Made by a program: the position numbers and the translations under genes
Assembly: GCA_030630165.1 (NCBI GenBank)
Contig: DAOVNN010000086.1
Coordinates: forward strand, 1 to 9,689
DNA from: Candidatus Krumholzibacteriota bacterium
GTDB taxonomy: Bacteria; Krumholzibacteriota; Krumholzibacteriia; Krumholzibacteriales; Krumholzibacteriaceae
Length of the DNA: 9,689 nt
Direction of reading: 5' to 3'
Shown here: piece by piece, positions 1 through 5,609 of the stretch
Layout: each line of letters starts with the position of its first letter
Numbering within the stretch: position 1 is the stretch's first letter
Notes under the pieces: model-generated
Told to the model about the DNA's origin: nothing
Database searches by the model: none
Seen by the model: only the letters and a program-made list of their open reading frames with translations

Positions 1-1167
1 GTAGTAGAGGGCGGGGGTCTCGATCTCGCAGATCTTCCTCATCTTTCCCGAATCGATATCTATCGCCGCGATATGCGAGAACTCACCGGGATAGTTCACA
101 GCCGTGTAGAGCGTCCGGCTCTCCGCGTCGAAGAACTCCCTCGATACCGAGCCGAGCGCGCGCTCACAGAGCGGCCTGGCAGGGGTCACCGGATACTGAC
201 GTATCGAGTCGAGGTTGGTCTGCTGCCACTCTTTCTCGAATTCGATCCATTCGTTCCATTTCTCATATATCGAGGCGCCGTAAACCTTCCGGAACTGCGT
301 CGAGAAGTAGGCGCCGCTTCCCTCGTTGCGCCGAACCCATTCGATCACCGATTCCGGGGTGTGCATCAGGGAGAGATAGCTGAAGAAACGCGTGCCGTAG
401 AGGTACGATACCTGGCCGATCTGGAAATCCTTCGCCGTGCCCTCGGACTCGAGGCCGACGACGGTATGAAACTTAATGCTGTCGCGGACCATCGCCCTGA
501 AGGTCATCTCGTCGTATCCTGTCAGCGTCCGGCCGATACCGCCGGCCATCCATGTCTCCATGAAGACGGCGATACCCTCATGGTACCACCGCGGCGAGTA
601 GAGGCGCGGCGTTGTGAGGTAGGCGTAGAATATCGAGACAGGATCCTCAGCTTCGGGATGGACCTTTCCGAAAAAGAGCTTCCTGAATCTCGAGTCCCAG
701 CCGGTCGCCTGGTCGGAGGCGGTCACATGGACGAGCTCGTGATTCATCACCCAGTTTATCCGCTCGTTAGTCGGGCACGTGTCGTAGACATACTCGAACG
801 GCTCGATGCCGAGTGTGATCCAGTTGTTGGGGATAACTGTCGTTCCGGCGTATCCGAAGTCATCGTCATCGTTGAAATAGATTGTGACAGGACCGCTCGG
901 CGTGTAATCGAAGAATTTCTGGTGATAGTGGAAGGCGTTTTCGAAGCAGCGGGCCACATGCTCTATGATGTACTCCTGCTCCCGGTACCAGTAAAAGATC
1001 CTGAGGTCCTCCGTTTCATACGTCCTGTATTTGGGCTGGTACGGCTTTTCCTGTACGTTGTCGTCCTGACCCGATACACGTCCCGGAACGAGAAAAATCG
1101 CCGCGGCGGCGATAAGGACGGGAATCGAGCGTAACAGCAGTCCGGCGGTCGCTTTGAAACCTCTCAT
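1..1167 (-). CDS. Secreted HELVH zinc-metalloprotease-like protein (C-terminus beyond window)
   Basis: Reading leftwards from ATG 1167 there are 389 codons without a stop, so the gene is cut by the window edge. An AAAGGA ribosome-binding site precedes the start; an in-frame GTG lies just before it. Residues 1-33 form a signal peptide: a basic start, a hydrophobic core LLLRSIPVLIAAAAIFLV, then GRVSG. Residues 143-147 are HELVH, a HExxH zinc motif. About 50 residues on, WYHEGIAVFMET (194-205) supplies a likely third zinc ligand, E197, in the EGxAxxxE style of gluzincin (peptidase MA-like) proteins. The last ~60 residues (LYTAVNYPGEFSHIAAIDID) look like the start of a TolB/WD-type beta-propeller blade, so the full protein is probably a protease plus propeller acting outside the cytoplasm. 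Substrate unknown. It lies in the same direction as the repeat protein 115 bases upstream, but a hairpin lies between them and I see no clear promoter in the gap. The plus-strand reading frame over it is a shadow. Confidence 0.8.
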   Translation of the reverse strand, partial: MRGFKATAGLLLRSIPVLIAAAAIFLVPGRVSGQDDNVQEKPYQPKYRTYETEDLRIFYWYREQEYIIEHVARCFENAFHYHQKFFDYTPSGPVTIYFNDDDDFGYAGTTVIPNNWITLGIEPFEYVYDTCPTNERINWVMNHELVHVTASDQATGWDSRFRKLFFGKVHPEAEDPVSIFYAYLTTPRLYSPRWYHEGIAVFMETWMAGGIGRTLTGYDEMTFRAMVRDSIKFHTVVGLESEGTAKDFQIGQVSYLYGTRFFSYLSLMHTPESVIEWVRRNEGSGAYFSTQFRKVYGASIYEKWNEWIEFEKEWQQTNLDSIRQYPVTPARPLCERALGSVSREFFDAESRTLYTAVNYPGEFSHIAAIDIDSGKMRKICEIETPALYY

Positions 1168-1197
1168 CACATTCCTTTGAATGAAAACTCGGCATCT

Positions 1198-1232
1198 AAG
1201 GAGCCAGCCCGGTCGACGCCGGGCTGCTCCTT
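1198..1232 (-). terminator. Strong GC-rich hairpin between repeat-protein and protease genes
   Basis: AAGGAG plus CAGCCCGG (with one bulged C at 1204) pairs with CCGGGCTG plus CTCCTT around the six-base loop TCGACG. The stem has 14 base pairs. No U-run follows on either strand, so it is not a textbook rho-independent terminator. It could be a partial terminator, an attenuator or an mRNA end-stabiliser after the repeat-protein gene. Its position just after that stop codon and before the protease ribosome-binding site fits a role in setting the expression ratio of the two genes. Confidence 0.45.
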
Positions 1233-1282
1233 CCTACCACTCATCCCCTCTTCCGCTCGCAAGTCAATAGTACGAGAGACCC

Positions 1283-3241
1283 CTAGATCTCCCTGCTGAT
1301 CGACGTTCTCTGCATGAGTGACACCCTGTTGAATATCGAGGCTCTTTCCTGCAGCGAGAAGCGTCCCATGATAGATGCTTTCTCCTGAAGGGAAGCCCTG
1401 TTGAAGATCGAGGACTTCTCCTGGATCGAGGCGCGCTGCATGATGTTGGCTTTCTCCTGGACCGAGAACCTGTCCATCAGCGAGGCCTTTTCCTGAATCG
1501 AGAACTTGCCCATGATGGCCGATTTCTCCTGCATCGGGAGCTTGTTGAAGGCTTCCATCGTGATGGAGGATTTCTTCATGAGCGAGGTCCGGTCCTGTAT
1601 CGAGAGACGCTGCATCAGGTCGACGCGTTCCTGGATATCGGCGCGGTTGAATATCGCGGCCTTCTCCTGAATGCAGCAGCGCTCGAACATGTCGACCCGC
1701 TCCTGGATGTTGGCCCTGGCGAATATGTTCGACTTCTCCTGTATCGAGGCGCGCTGGAAGATGAATGCCCTCTCCTGGATATTGACCCTCTCCATGATCG
1801 AGGACTTCTGCTGGATAGAGGCGCGTTCCATCAGCGAGCTTCTCATCTGGATATCGGTGCGCTCCATGATGTTCGACTTCTCCTGGATCGAGAACTTGTC
1901 CATCAGGGAAGCCTTCTCCTGGATCGAGAACTTGCCCATGATGGCCGATTTCTCCTGCATCGGGAGCTTGCCGAAGGCTTCCATCGTGATAGAAGACTTC
2001 TTCATCAGCGAGGTCCGGTCCTGGACGGAAAGCCTCTGCATGAGCTCAGAGCGCTCCTGGATCGTGGAGCGATCGAATATCGAGGCTTTTTCCTGGATAT
2101 TGGCGCGCTGCATGATGTCGGCGCGCTCCTGGATCGAGGCACGTTCGAAGGTGAAGGAGGTCCTGCCCATGAGGCTGGTCCGCTGCATGATAGAGGCCCT
2201 CTCCTGGATCGAGGAGCGATTCATCAGGTTGGCACGTTCCTGTATGGAGGCGCGCTGCATGATGTTCGATTTCTCCTGCATCGAGAACCTGTCCATCAGT
2301 GAGGCCTTCTCCTGGATCGAGAACTTGCCCATGATGGCCGACTTCTCCTGCATCGGGAGCTTGTCGAAGGCTTCCATAGTGAGCGAATGCCTCTCGAGGA
2401 TCGAGGTGCGCTCGTAAGGACCGAGCATCCTGAAGACCTTCATCATTTCCTGAAGATCGGCGCGATTAAAGATAGCGGCCTTCTCCTGGAAGGTGGCTCT
2501 CTCGAGTATCGAGGCACGCTCAGCTATCGAGGCGCGATTGAAGATAGCCGCTCTCTGCTGGATCGAGGTGCGCTCCATGATGTCGAGGCGCTCCTGGATC
2601 GAGGTGCGGTTGAAGATCGCCGCCTTCTGCTGGATCGAGGCGCGCATCATGATATCGGCCCTCTTCTGGATGGAGAGCCTTTCCATGATGGCGGCCTTTT
2701 CCTGGATCGTGGCCTTCTGCATCAGGGAGGTCTTCTCCTGGATGGAGAACTTATTCATGATGGCGGCCTTCTCCTGCATCGGGAGCTTGCCGAATGCTTC
2801 CATTGTGAGGGACATCCTCCCCAGGATATCGGTGCGCTTCTGGATCGAGAAGCGATCGAACATCGAGACGCGTTCCATCGGCGTCGCGCGCTCGATCAGA
2901 GAGACGCGTTCCTGCGCGGGGGCGAGATCGAAGAACGCCGCCTTTTCCTGAATGGATGCTCTCTGCAGGAGATTGGCCTTCTCCTGGAGATTCGTCCTCT
3001 CGAAGAGAGCTGCCATTTCTTCGGGGGAGATGATATTGTCAATGGTGTATTCCGATTCGTAGTCTCCCTCGAAGTTCAATACGACGTCCTCGTCGCTCAT
3101 CTGCTGGTCACGATACTTCTCGACCGCTCCTATCGTTCCCTCGGCGCCGTCACGGCCTGTGGGAGGATGGAAGAAGGCGAAGTATGCGACCACCGCGATC
3201 GCGATCAGGACAACCACCAGTAAAACCTTGTTTCTGGTCAT
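1283..3241 (-). CDS. Membrane-anchored dodecapeptide-repeat protein, 652 aa, unknown function
   Basis: Start ATG 3241 has AAGGAGGG six bases upstream. Residues 6-24 form one transmembrane segment after MTRNK, most likely a signal anchor with the rest outside the cytoplasm. An acidic linker (about 30-70) leads into repeats that fill 71-652: about 43 units of 12 residues, four of 10, one of 13, and a 13-residue tail. Consensus by position: 1 A/F/T, 2 S/N/D/T, 3 I/L/M, 4 Q, 5 E, 6 K/R, 7 A/S/T, 8 variable, 9 I/L, 10 M/F, 11 variable, 12 R/K. Position 2 holds only good helix N-cap residues, and E at 5 completes a capping box, so each unit is probably one short helix. The first unit, ISPEEMAALFER, resembles units of the MgtE-N/FliG superhelix. 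I infer an alpha-solenoid. Only two cysteines are present (522-523, adjacent). No catalytic motif is seen. A shared ECF-type box lies upstream. Function unknown; a scaffold, spacer or binding surface at the envelope is possible. Confidence 0.9.
   Translation of the reverse strand: MTRNKVLLVVVLIAIAVVAYFAFFHPPTGRDGAEGTIGAVEKYRDQQMSDEDVVLNFEGDYESEYTIDNIISPEEMAALFERTNLQEKANLLQRASIQEKAAFFDLAPAQERVSLIERATPMERVSMFDRFSIQKRTDILGRMSLTMEAFGKLPMQEKAAIMNKFSIQEKTSLMQKATIQEKAAIMERLSIQKRADIMMRASIQQKAAIFNRTSIQERLDIMERTSIQQRAAIFNRASIAERASILERATFQEKAAIFNRADLQEMMKVFRMLGPYERTSILERHSLTMEAFDKLPMQEKSAIMGKFSIQEKASLMDRFSMQEKSNIMQRASIQERANLMNRSSIQERASIMQRTSLMGRTSFTFERASIQERADIMQRANIQEKASIFDRSTIQERSELMQRLSVQDRTSLMKKSSITMEAFGKLPMQEKSAIMGKFSIQEKASLMDKFSIQEKSNIMERTDIQMRSSLMERASIQQKSSIMERVNIQERAFIFQRASIQEKSNIFARANIQERVDMFERCCIQEKAAIFNRADIQERVDLMQRLSIQDRTSLMKKSSITMEAFNKLPMQEKSAIMGKFSIQEKASLMDRFSVQEKANIMQRASIQEKSSIFNRASLQEKASIMGRFSLQERASIFNRVSLMQRTSISREI
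1286..2815 (-). repeat. Higher-order super-repeat of about 142 residues, 3.7 copies
   Basis: Four copies of a 22-residue module, (M/H/S)S(L/I)TMEAF(G/D/N)KLPMQEK followed by (A/S)AIM(N/G)K, start at residues 143, 285, 416 and 558 (bases 2815, 2389, 1996 and 1570 going left). The first 10 residues of each are a shortened unit; then come 11 ordinary dodecapeptides in copies 1 and 3. Copy 2 has nine dodecapeptides plus one 13-residue unit, and copy 4 is cut by the C-terminus. Start spacings are therefore 142, 131 and 142 residues. Copies 3 and 4 are nearly identical across the junction, including the preceding (S/D)RTSLMKK-type unit. This points to segmental duplication of whole blocks on top of the basic 12-residue repeat. 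Confidence 0.9.
1286..3031 (-). repeat. Coding 36-bp tandem repeat array (12-residue units)
   Basis: On the plus strand the array shows as recurring variants of TTCTCCTGGATCGAG every 36 bases, about 48 units in all. Units diverge at third positions and at residues 1, 8 and 11 while keeping the QE(K/R) core and the final R/K, so the array is old and selected for protein sequence rather than a recent DNA expansion. Because 36 is a multiple of three and the units lack stops in other frames, long antisense open frames appear over it; these are artefacts. It is not a CRISPR: units are contiguous, with no unique spacers. Confidence 0.93.
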
Positions 3242-3298
3242 CTGGTGCCCTCCTTCTGGTAATGGGTTTCTGCCGCTTACTGATTTACTTCTTACTCC

Positions 3299-3326
3299 AA
3301 ATACAGACGAGTTTTCCGAAAGTTGG
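3299..3326 (-). promoter_or_regulatory. Predicted ECF sigma promoter of the repeat-protein gene
   Basis: Read on the minus strand, CCAACTTT (3326-3319), 12 bases, then CTGTATTT (3306-3299). Both octamers and the spacing are identical to the box at 4618-4645 upstream of the sigma gene. The AAC core fits the usual ECF -35 element, and TGTA 16 bases after AAC is in range for the -10. Transcription would begin roughly 50 bases before the start codon, leaving a normal leader with an AAGGAGGG ribosome-binding site. The box lies in the 104-base gap after the anti-sigma gene, so the repeat gene could be made both by read-through and from this promoter. Confidence 0.7.
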
Positions 3327-3345
3327 TCGGATCCGCCTGTTTTTT

Positions 3346-4083
3346 TTATTCTGAAGCTGAAAACTTCATTGCCGCTACCGTCTTGCCGTCGGTGAAGATC
3401 CGCAGCACGAGGGGTGCGGGCTCAATCGACCTGAATCTGACGATATATTCCGCCTTGCCCTGATGTACCAGCAGGAGGTTCTTTTCATCGACTTCCATCT
3501 GGTATGCGGCGTACTCGCTCGACCTTATCGACTCGAAGGAGACGCCTTCCTCGAACTCGAGAAGGATGCTCGCGTCCACGTCAGATGCTATCTCTATCGT
3601 GACCGTCACCGAGCCGCTCTCGAATACGGGCAGTATGCTGCCCTTGACCCCGAAAGCGTCGAATTTTTCGGTGGTCTCATTCTCGCCCTGGGCCGCTCCT
3701 ATCGTAGCCCCGTACCCCGATTCATCCGGAGTCTTGTCAGGCAGCTGTCGTATCACGGCGAACAGTATGAATCCCGCCGCGACACCGGTCGCGAAGACCG
3801 GAACGAACGACCGCCAGAATGTACGTCCTTCAGATGCCCGGATCCCGGTCTTATCCCCGGACCGTCCGTATACCGACTCGAAGATCCGTTCCCTGAGATC
3901 GGGGGGCGGCTCGACTTCACCCGTGTTGTCGATGGCCCTGACTGTCGTCCGCAGTTCCCCGTAGTATTTTTCGGCCTCGGGATCGGTTCTTACATAGGAG
4001 GCGAGCTTCTCAGCGTCACTATCGGATATGACCCCGTCGATCTCCTCGTTCATCATCCTTATGTATGTTTCGTCTATGCTCAT
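3346..4083 (-). CDS. Membrane-spanning anti-sigma factor for the adjacent ECF sigma
   Basis: The 245-residue product starts three bases after the sigma stop codon, the classical coupled arrangement. Residues 1-75 form the cytoplasmic sigma-binding part: MNEEIDGVISDSDAEKLASY resembles the anti-sigma-domain helices, and PPPDLRERIFESV (59-71) is the typical linker sequence. The Cys/His zinc ligands of ZAS-type anti-sigmas are absent, so this is a non-zinc variant. One transmembrane helix spans about 93-111 (FVPVFATGVAAGFILFAVI). The outer domain (about 145-245) is rich in alternating hydrophobic strand patterns and is probably an Ig-like beta sandwich, which I take to be the sensor. It should hold the sigma factor inactive until an envelope signal arrives. 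Release could be by proteolysis or by conformational change; the sequence does not show which. Confidence 0.82.
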   Translation of the reverse strand: MSIDETYIRMMNEEIDGVISDSDAEKLASYVRTDPEAEKYYGELRTTVRAIDNTGEVEPPPDLRERIFESVYGRSGDKTGIRASEGRTFWRSFVPVFATGVAAGFILFAVIRQLPDKTPDESGYGATIGAAQGENETTEKFDAFGVKGSILPVFESGSVTVTIEIASDVDASILLEFEEGVSFESIRSSEYAAYQMEVDEKNLLLVHQGKAEYIVRFRSIEPAPLVLRIFTDGKTVAAMKFSASE

Positions 4084-4086
4084 GAC

Positions 4087-4617
4087 CTACCCTGCCCCGG
4101 TTAGTATTTCCTTCATCCGCTGCCTGGCTGAGTAAAGCCTGGACTTCACAGTCTTCTCCTGAATCCCCAGTACCTCACCTATCTGCCGGTAGGAGAGATC
4201 GACGAAGTGCCTGAGGATGATTACCACCCTCTGGTCCTCGCCCAGTCTCTTGAGCGCTGTCTGCACGAGGCTGATCGACTCCTCCTGTATGATCTGCTGC
4301 TCCGGTCCCGGAGCGTGGGAGGGAAGGTCGAATTCAACGTGTACGATCCTGCTCTGTCTTTTGACCTGATTGAGGGATTCGTTGACGCCCATCTTGTAGA
4401 GCCAGCTGAAGAACTTCCTCGATGGATCGAAGGTCCCCAGCCTGTCGAAGGCCTTTACAAATACTGTCTGTGTGACGTCCATGGCATCCTCGTAGTCGCC
4501 GCAGATCCTGAAAGCGAGGTTAAAGATCCGCCGCTCGTACTTCTCCACCAGCCTCCCGAACGCCTCCCTGTCTCCATTGAGCGTTTCGATGACCAGTGAT
4601 GAATCCGTTGTCGACAT
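4087..4617 (-). CDS. ECF (sigma-70 group 4, RpoE-like) RNA polymerase sigma factor
   Basis: The 176-residue protein has the two domains of ECF sigma factors. Region 2 runs from about 13 to 90: LNGDREAFGRLVEKYERRIF, then DVTQTVFVKAF with the core-binding and -10 recognition helices, and FFSWLYKMGVNESLNQVKR. Region 4 spans about 118-170, with the helix-turn-helix LSYRQIGEVLGIQEKTVKSR (141-160) for -35 recognition. Length is usual for the family. The chosen ATG at 4617 leaves the normal short N-terminus, but it has no ribosome-binding site and lies directly against a promoter-like box, so the message may be nearly leaderless. No in-frame alternative start lies nearby. It should direct transcription of its own operon and of the repeat-protein gene, restrained by the anti-sigma factor encoded next. 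Confidence 0.95.
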   Translation of the reverse strand: MSTTDSSLVIETLNGDREAFGRLVEKYERRIFNLAFRICGDYEDAMDVTQTVFVKAFDRLGTFDPSRKFFSWLYKMGVNESLNQVKRQSRIVHVEFDLPSHAPGPEQQIIQEESISLVQTALKRLGEDQRVVIILRHFVDLSYRQIGEVLGIQEKTVKSRLYSARQRMKEILTGAG

Positions 4618-4645
4618 AAATACAGGCCACTCTTGAAAAAGTTGG
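4618..4645 (-). promoter_or_regulatory. Predicted autoregulatory ECF promoter of the sigma gene
   Basis: CCAACTTT (4645-4638), 12 bases, CTGTATTT (4625-4618) on the minus strand, the same two octamers and spacing as at 3299-3326. It fills most of the 41 bases between the upstream terminator U-run and the sigma start codon, so it is the only obvious place for this operon's promoter. The second octamer touches the ATG, which would put the transcription start at or a few bases past the start codon. That is compatible with a leaderless message, or with the annotated start being served by another transcript. Confidence 0.65.
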
Positions 4646-4658
4646 CGGGCCGGTTCGG

Positions 4659-4705
4659 AAAAACGTCCTCCGTCCGGTGCACTGGATGGCCGGTGATGGA
4701 GGACG
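4659..4705 (-). terminator. Rho-independent terminator after the kinase/STAS pair
   Basis: On the minus strand CGTCCTCC pairs with GGAGGACG, with a further inner CCGG/CCGG pairing, followed at once by TTTTT (bases 4663-4659). It ends leftward transcription from the partner-switch genes and insulates the sigma operon, which then needs its own promoter immediately downstream. Confidence 0.75.
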
Positions 4706-4805
4706 ATACCGAAAAATCGGACCGTGCCACAGCCGTCACACTCGTGCTGCAGATGTTGCTAAATCCCTTGTAGTAGAGAGCTTGAGAGTGATAGTAAAAT
4801 AGCTT

Positions 4806-5093
4806 TTACTTTATGTCAAATATAAAGTCGAATCCGGCGATCGTGAAAATATCGCGGATGTGAGGGGTCATATTGACTATCTCGATCTTATGTCCGGTGT
4901 CGATGAGGCGTTTCTGGGTACCAAGCAGGAGGCCGAGGCCGGCGCTGGAGATATAACGAAGTTCGGCGAAATCCACCGTTACGTTAGTTTTGACCTTCTC
5001 GAGGACCGTTCTGGTCATATCGACCTGGTTCGAGTCGAGCCTTCCGGCGAGTCTTATGGTTCCGTCTCCCCCAACCGATATATCGAACGTCAT
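4806..5093 (-). CDS. STAS-domain anti-sigma factor antagonist (SpoIIAA/RsbV-like)
   Basis: A 95-residue single STAS domain, the usual length. The core motif YISSAGLGLLLGTQ (47-60) matches the phospho-acceptor loop of SpoIIAA/RsbV proteins; S50 aligns with the phosphorylated serine, and the usual Asp before it is replaced by S49. Proteins of this family bind and release a partner-switch kinase according to their phosphorylation state. The start overlaps the kinase stop by four bases (ATGA), preceded by GGAGGAAAG inside the kinase gene, so the two are translationally coupled, probably in fixed ratio. No PP2C-type phosphatase or cognate sigma factor of the SigF/SigB class is in the window. The target may be elsewhere, or may be a non-sigma output such as a kinase or a motility or secretion function. 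Confidence 0.9.
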   Translation of the reverse strand: MTFDISVGGDGTIRLAGRLDSNQVDMTRTVLEKVKTNVTVDFAELRYISSAGLGLLLGTQKRLIDTGHKIEIVNMTPHIRDIFTIAGFDFIFDIK

Positions 5094-5494
5094 CTTTCCT
5101 CCAGGCGCTTCGTTGCCATTATGACAAGCGTGCCGTCATCGTAATCGTATTCGAGGCTGTCCGCCATCATTTTTACCAGGTGTATGCCGAGGCCGCCCGG
5201 TTCGCGCTCCATTAACGGCGCCTTCGTATCTATCTCTCTGAACGAGTTTCCGTCAAAAGGTTTGGTTTCGCGGTCGGTCAGGCGGATGGTCATCAGGTCA
5301 CCATCAAGCTCGATCTCGACATCGATATCGTCGCTCCCCCGCGCGTGACGCACGAGGTTTGTGAAAAGCTCTTCGAGCGTCAGGTCGAGGAAGTACGATT
5401 CGGAATCATCGAGACCGTTTTCGGTCTCGAACTCCTCTGCGAAGGAGAATAACCCGTCGAGCGCTCCGATATCTCTTCTGAACTTTCTCCGCAT
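5090..5494 (-). CDS. Serine-kinase / anti-sigma regulatory factor (RsbW/SpoIIAB-like, HATPase fold)
   Basis: A 134-residue GHKL ATPase domain. The N box is LEELFTNLVRHA (40-51) with E42 and N46 for Mg-ATP. The G1 region is LTDRETKPFD (72-81), and the G2 region GGLGIHLVKMMAD (100-112). The G1 box is unusual: the family normally has D-x-G-x-P-F-D, whereas here E76 stands where Gly is expected and one extra residue is present. It should phosphorylate the STAS partner encoded by the overlapping next gene. A TGA lies two codons before ATG 5494, so this is the first possible ATG. Its ribosome-binding site is weak. It is transcribed divergently from gnd. Neighbouring ECF genes are separated from it by a terminator, so a link to that sigma factor is not shown. 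Confidence 0.88.
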   Translation of the reverse strand: MRRKFRRDIGALDGLFSFAEEFETENGLDDSESYFLDLTLEELFTNLVRHARGSDDIDVEIELDGDLMTIRLTDRETKPFDGNSFREIDTKAPLMEREPGGLGIHLVKMMADSLEYDYDDGTLVIMATKRLEER

Positions 5495-5531
5495 GGCTCA
5501 GCATGTTAACGGCAATCGTGATCTGATGCAA

Positions 5532-5554
5532 GCGGACTTCCTTGACATGTCCGT
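5532..5554. promoter_or_regulatory. Inverted repeat in the divergent kinase/gnd promoter region
   Basis: CGGAC (5533-5537) and GTCCG (5549-5553) are separated by 11 bases, in the only gap between the leftward regulatory genes and the rightward gnd operon. TTGACA (5542-5547), a perfect -35 hexamer for the rightward direction, lies between and overlapping the arms. The nearest -10-like AATAAT (5573-5578) is 25 bases away, which is too far for an ordinary promoter. The site could be an operator, but it is short and may be chance. Confidence 0.25.
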
Positions 5555-5597
5555 TTACCTGACGGAAACTGTAATAATTCTGAAATCAAGCACACAT

Positions 5598-5603
5598 GGA
5601 GGT
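5598..5603 (+). promoter_or_regulatory. Ribosome-binding site that fixes the gnd start
   Basis: GGAGGT lies six bases before ATG 5610. The open frame continues upstream to 5361, across the divergent kinase gene, but only this ATG has a good ribosome-binding site, and the Rossmann motif KIGMIGLGKMG follows it directly. Confidence 0.85.
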
Positions 5604-5609
5604 AACAAG

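Noticed and set aside
73..1134. A 353-codon open frame on the plus strand
   Set aside because: It is the shadow of the minus-strand metalloprotease gene, which has a signal peptide, a HELVH motif and a ribosome-binding site. The plus-strand product is Arg/Glu/Val-rich without a recognisable motif.
1286..3031. 36-base periodicity that might be taken for a CRISPR array
   Set aside because: Units are contiguous, variable, have no unique spacers and encode a continuous repeat protein.
1671..3223. Long plus-strand open frames (about 150-280 codons) over the repeat array
   Set aside because: A 36-base unit is a multiple of three, so absence of stops in one unit propagates through the array. The products are mirrored repeats with no ribosome-binding site or start logic.
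4138..4170. The IQEK sequence in sigma region 4 as a link to the IQEK repeats
   Set aside because: It is a four-residue coincidence inside a normal helix-turn-helix; the flanking residues do not match the repeat consensus.
4793..4810. AGTAAAA-TAGC-TTTTACT hairpin over the STAS stop codon
   Set aside because: Seven pairs, six of them A-T or near it, is a weak stem. The G/C-rich hairpin with a U-run at 4659-4705 is a far better terminator for the same genes.
5542..5578. TTGACA and AATAAT as a gnd promoter
   Set aside because: The spacing is 25 bases, well outside the 16-19 range, and no good -10 lies at the right distance. The gnd promoter is therefore left uncalled.
5361..5609. Longer N-terminus for gnd using the upstream in-frame codons
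   Set aside because: The extra 83 codons run antisense through the kinase gene, and the Rossmann strand plus a GGAGGT site fix the start at 5610.
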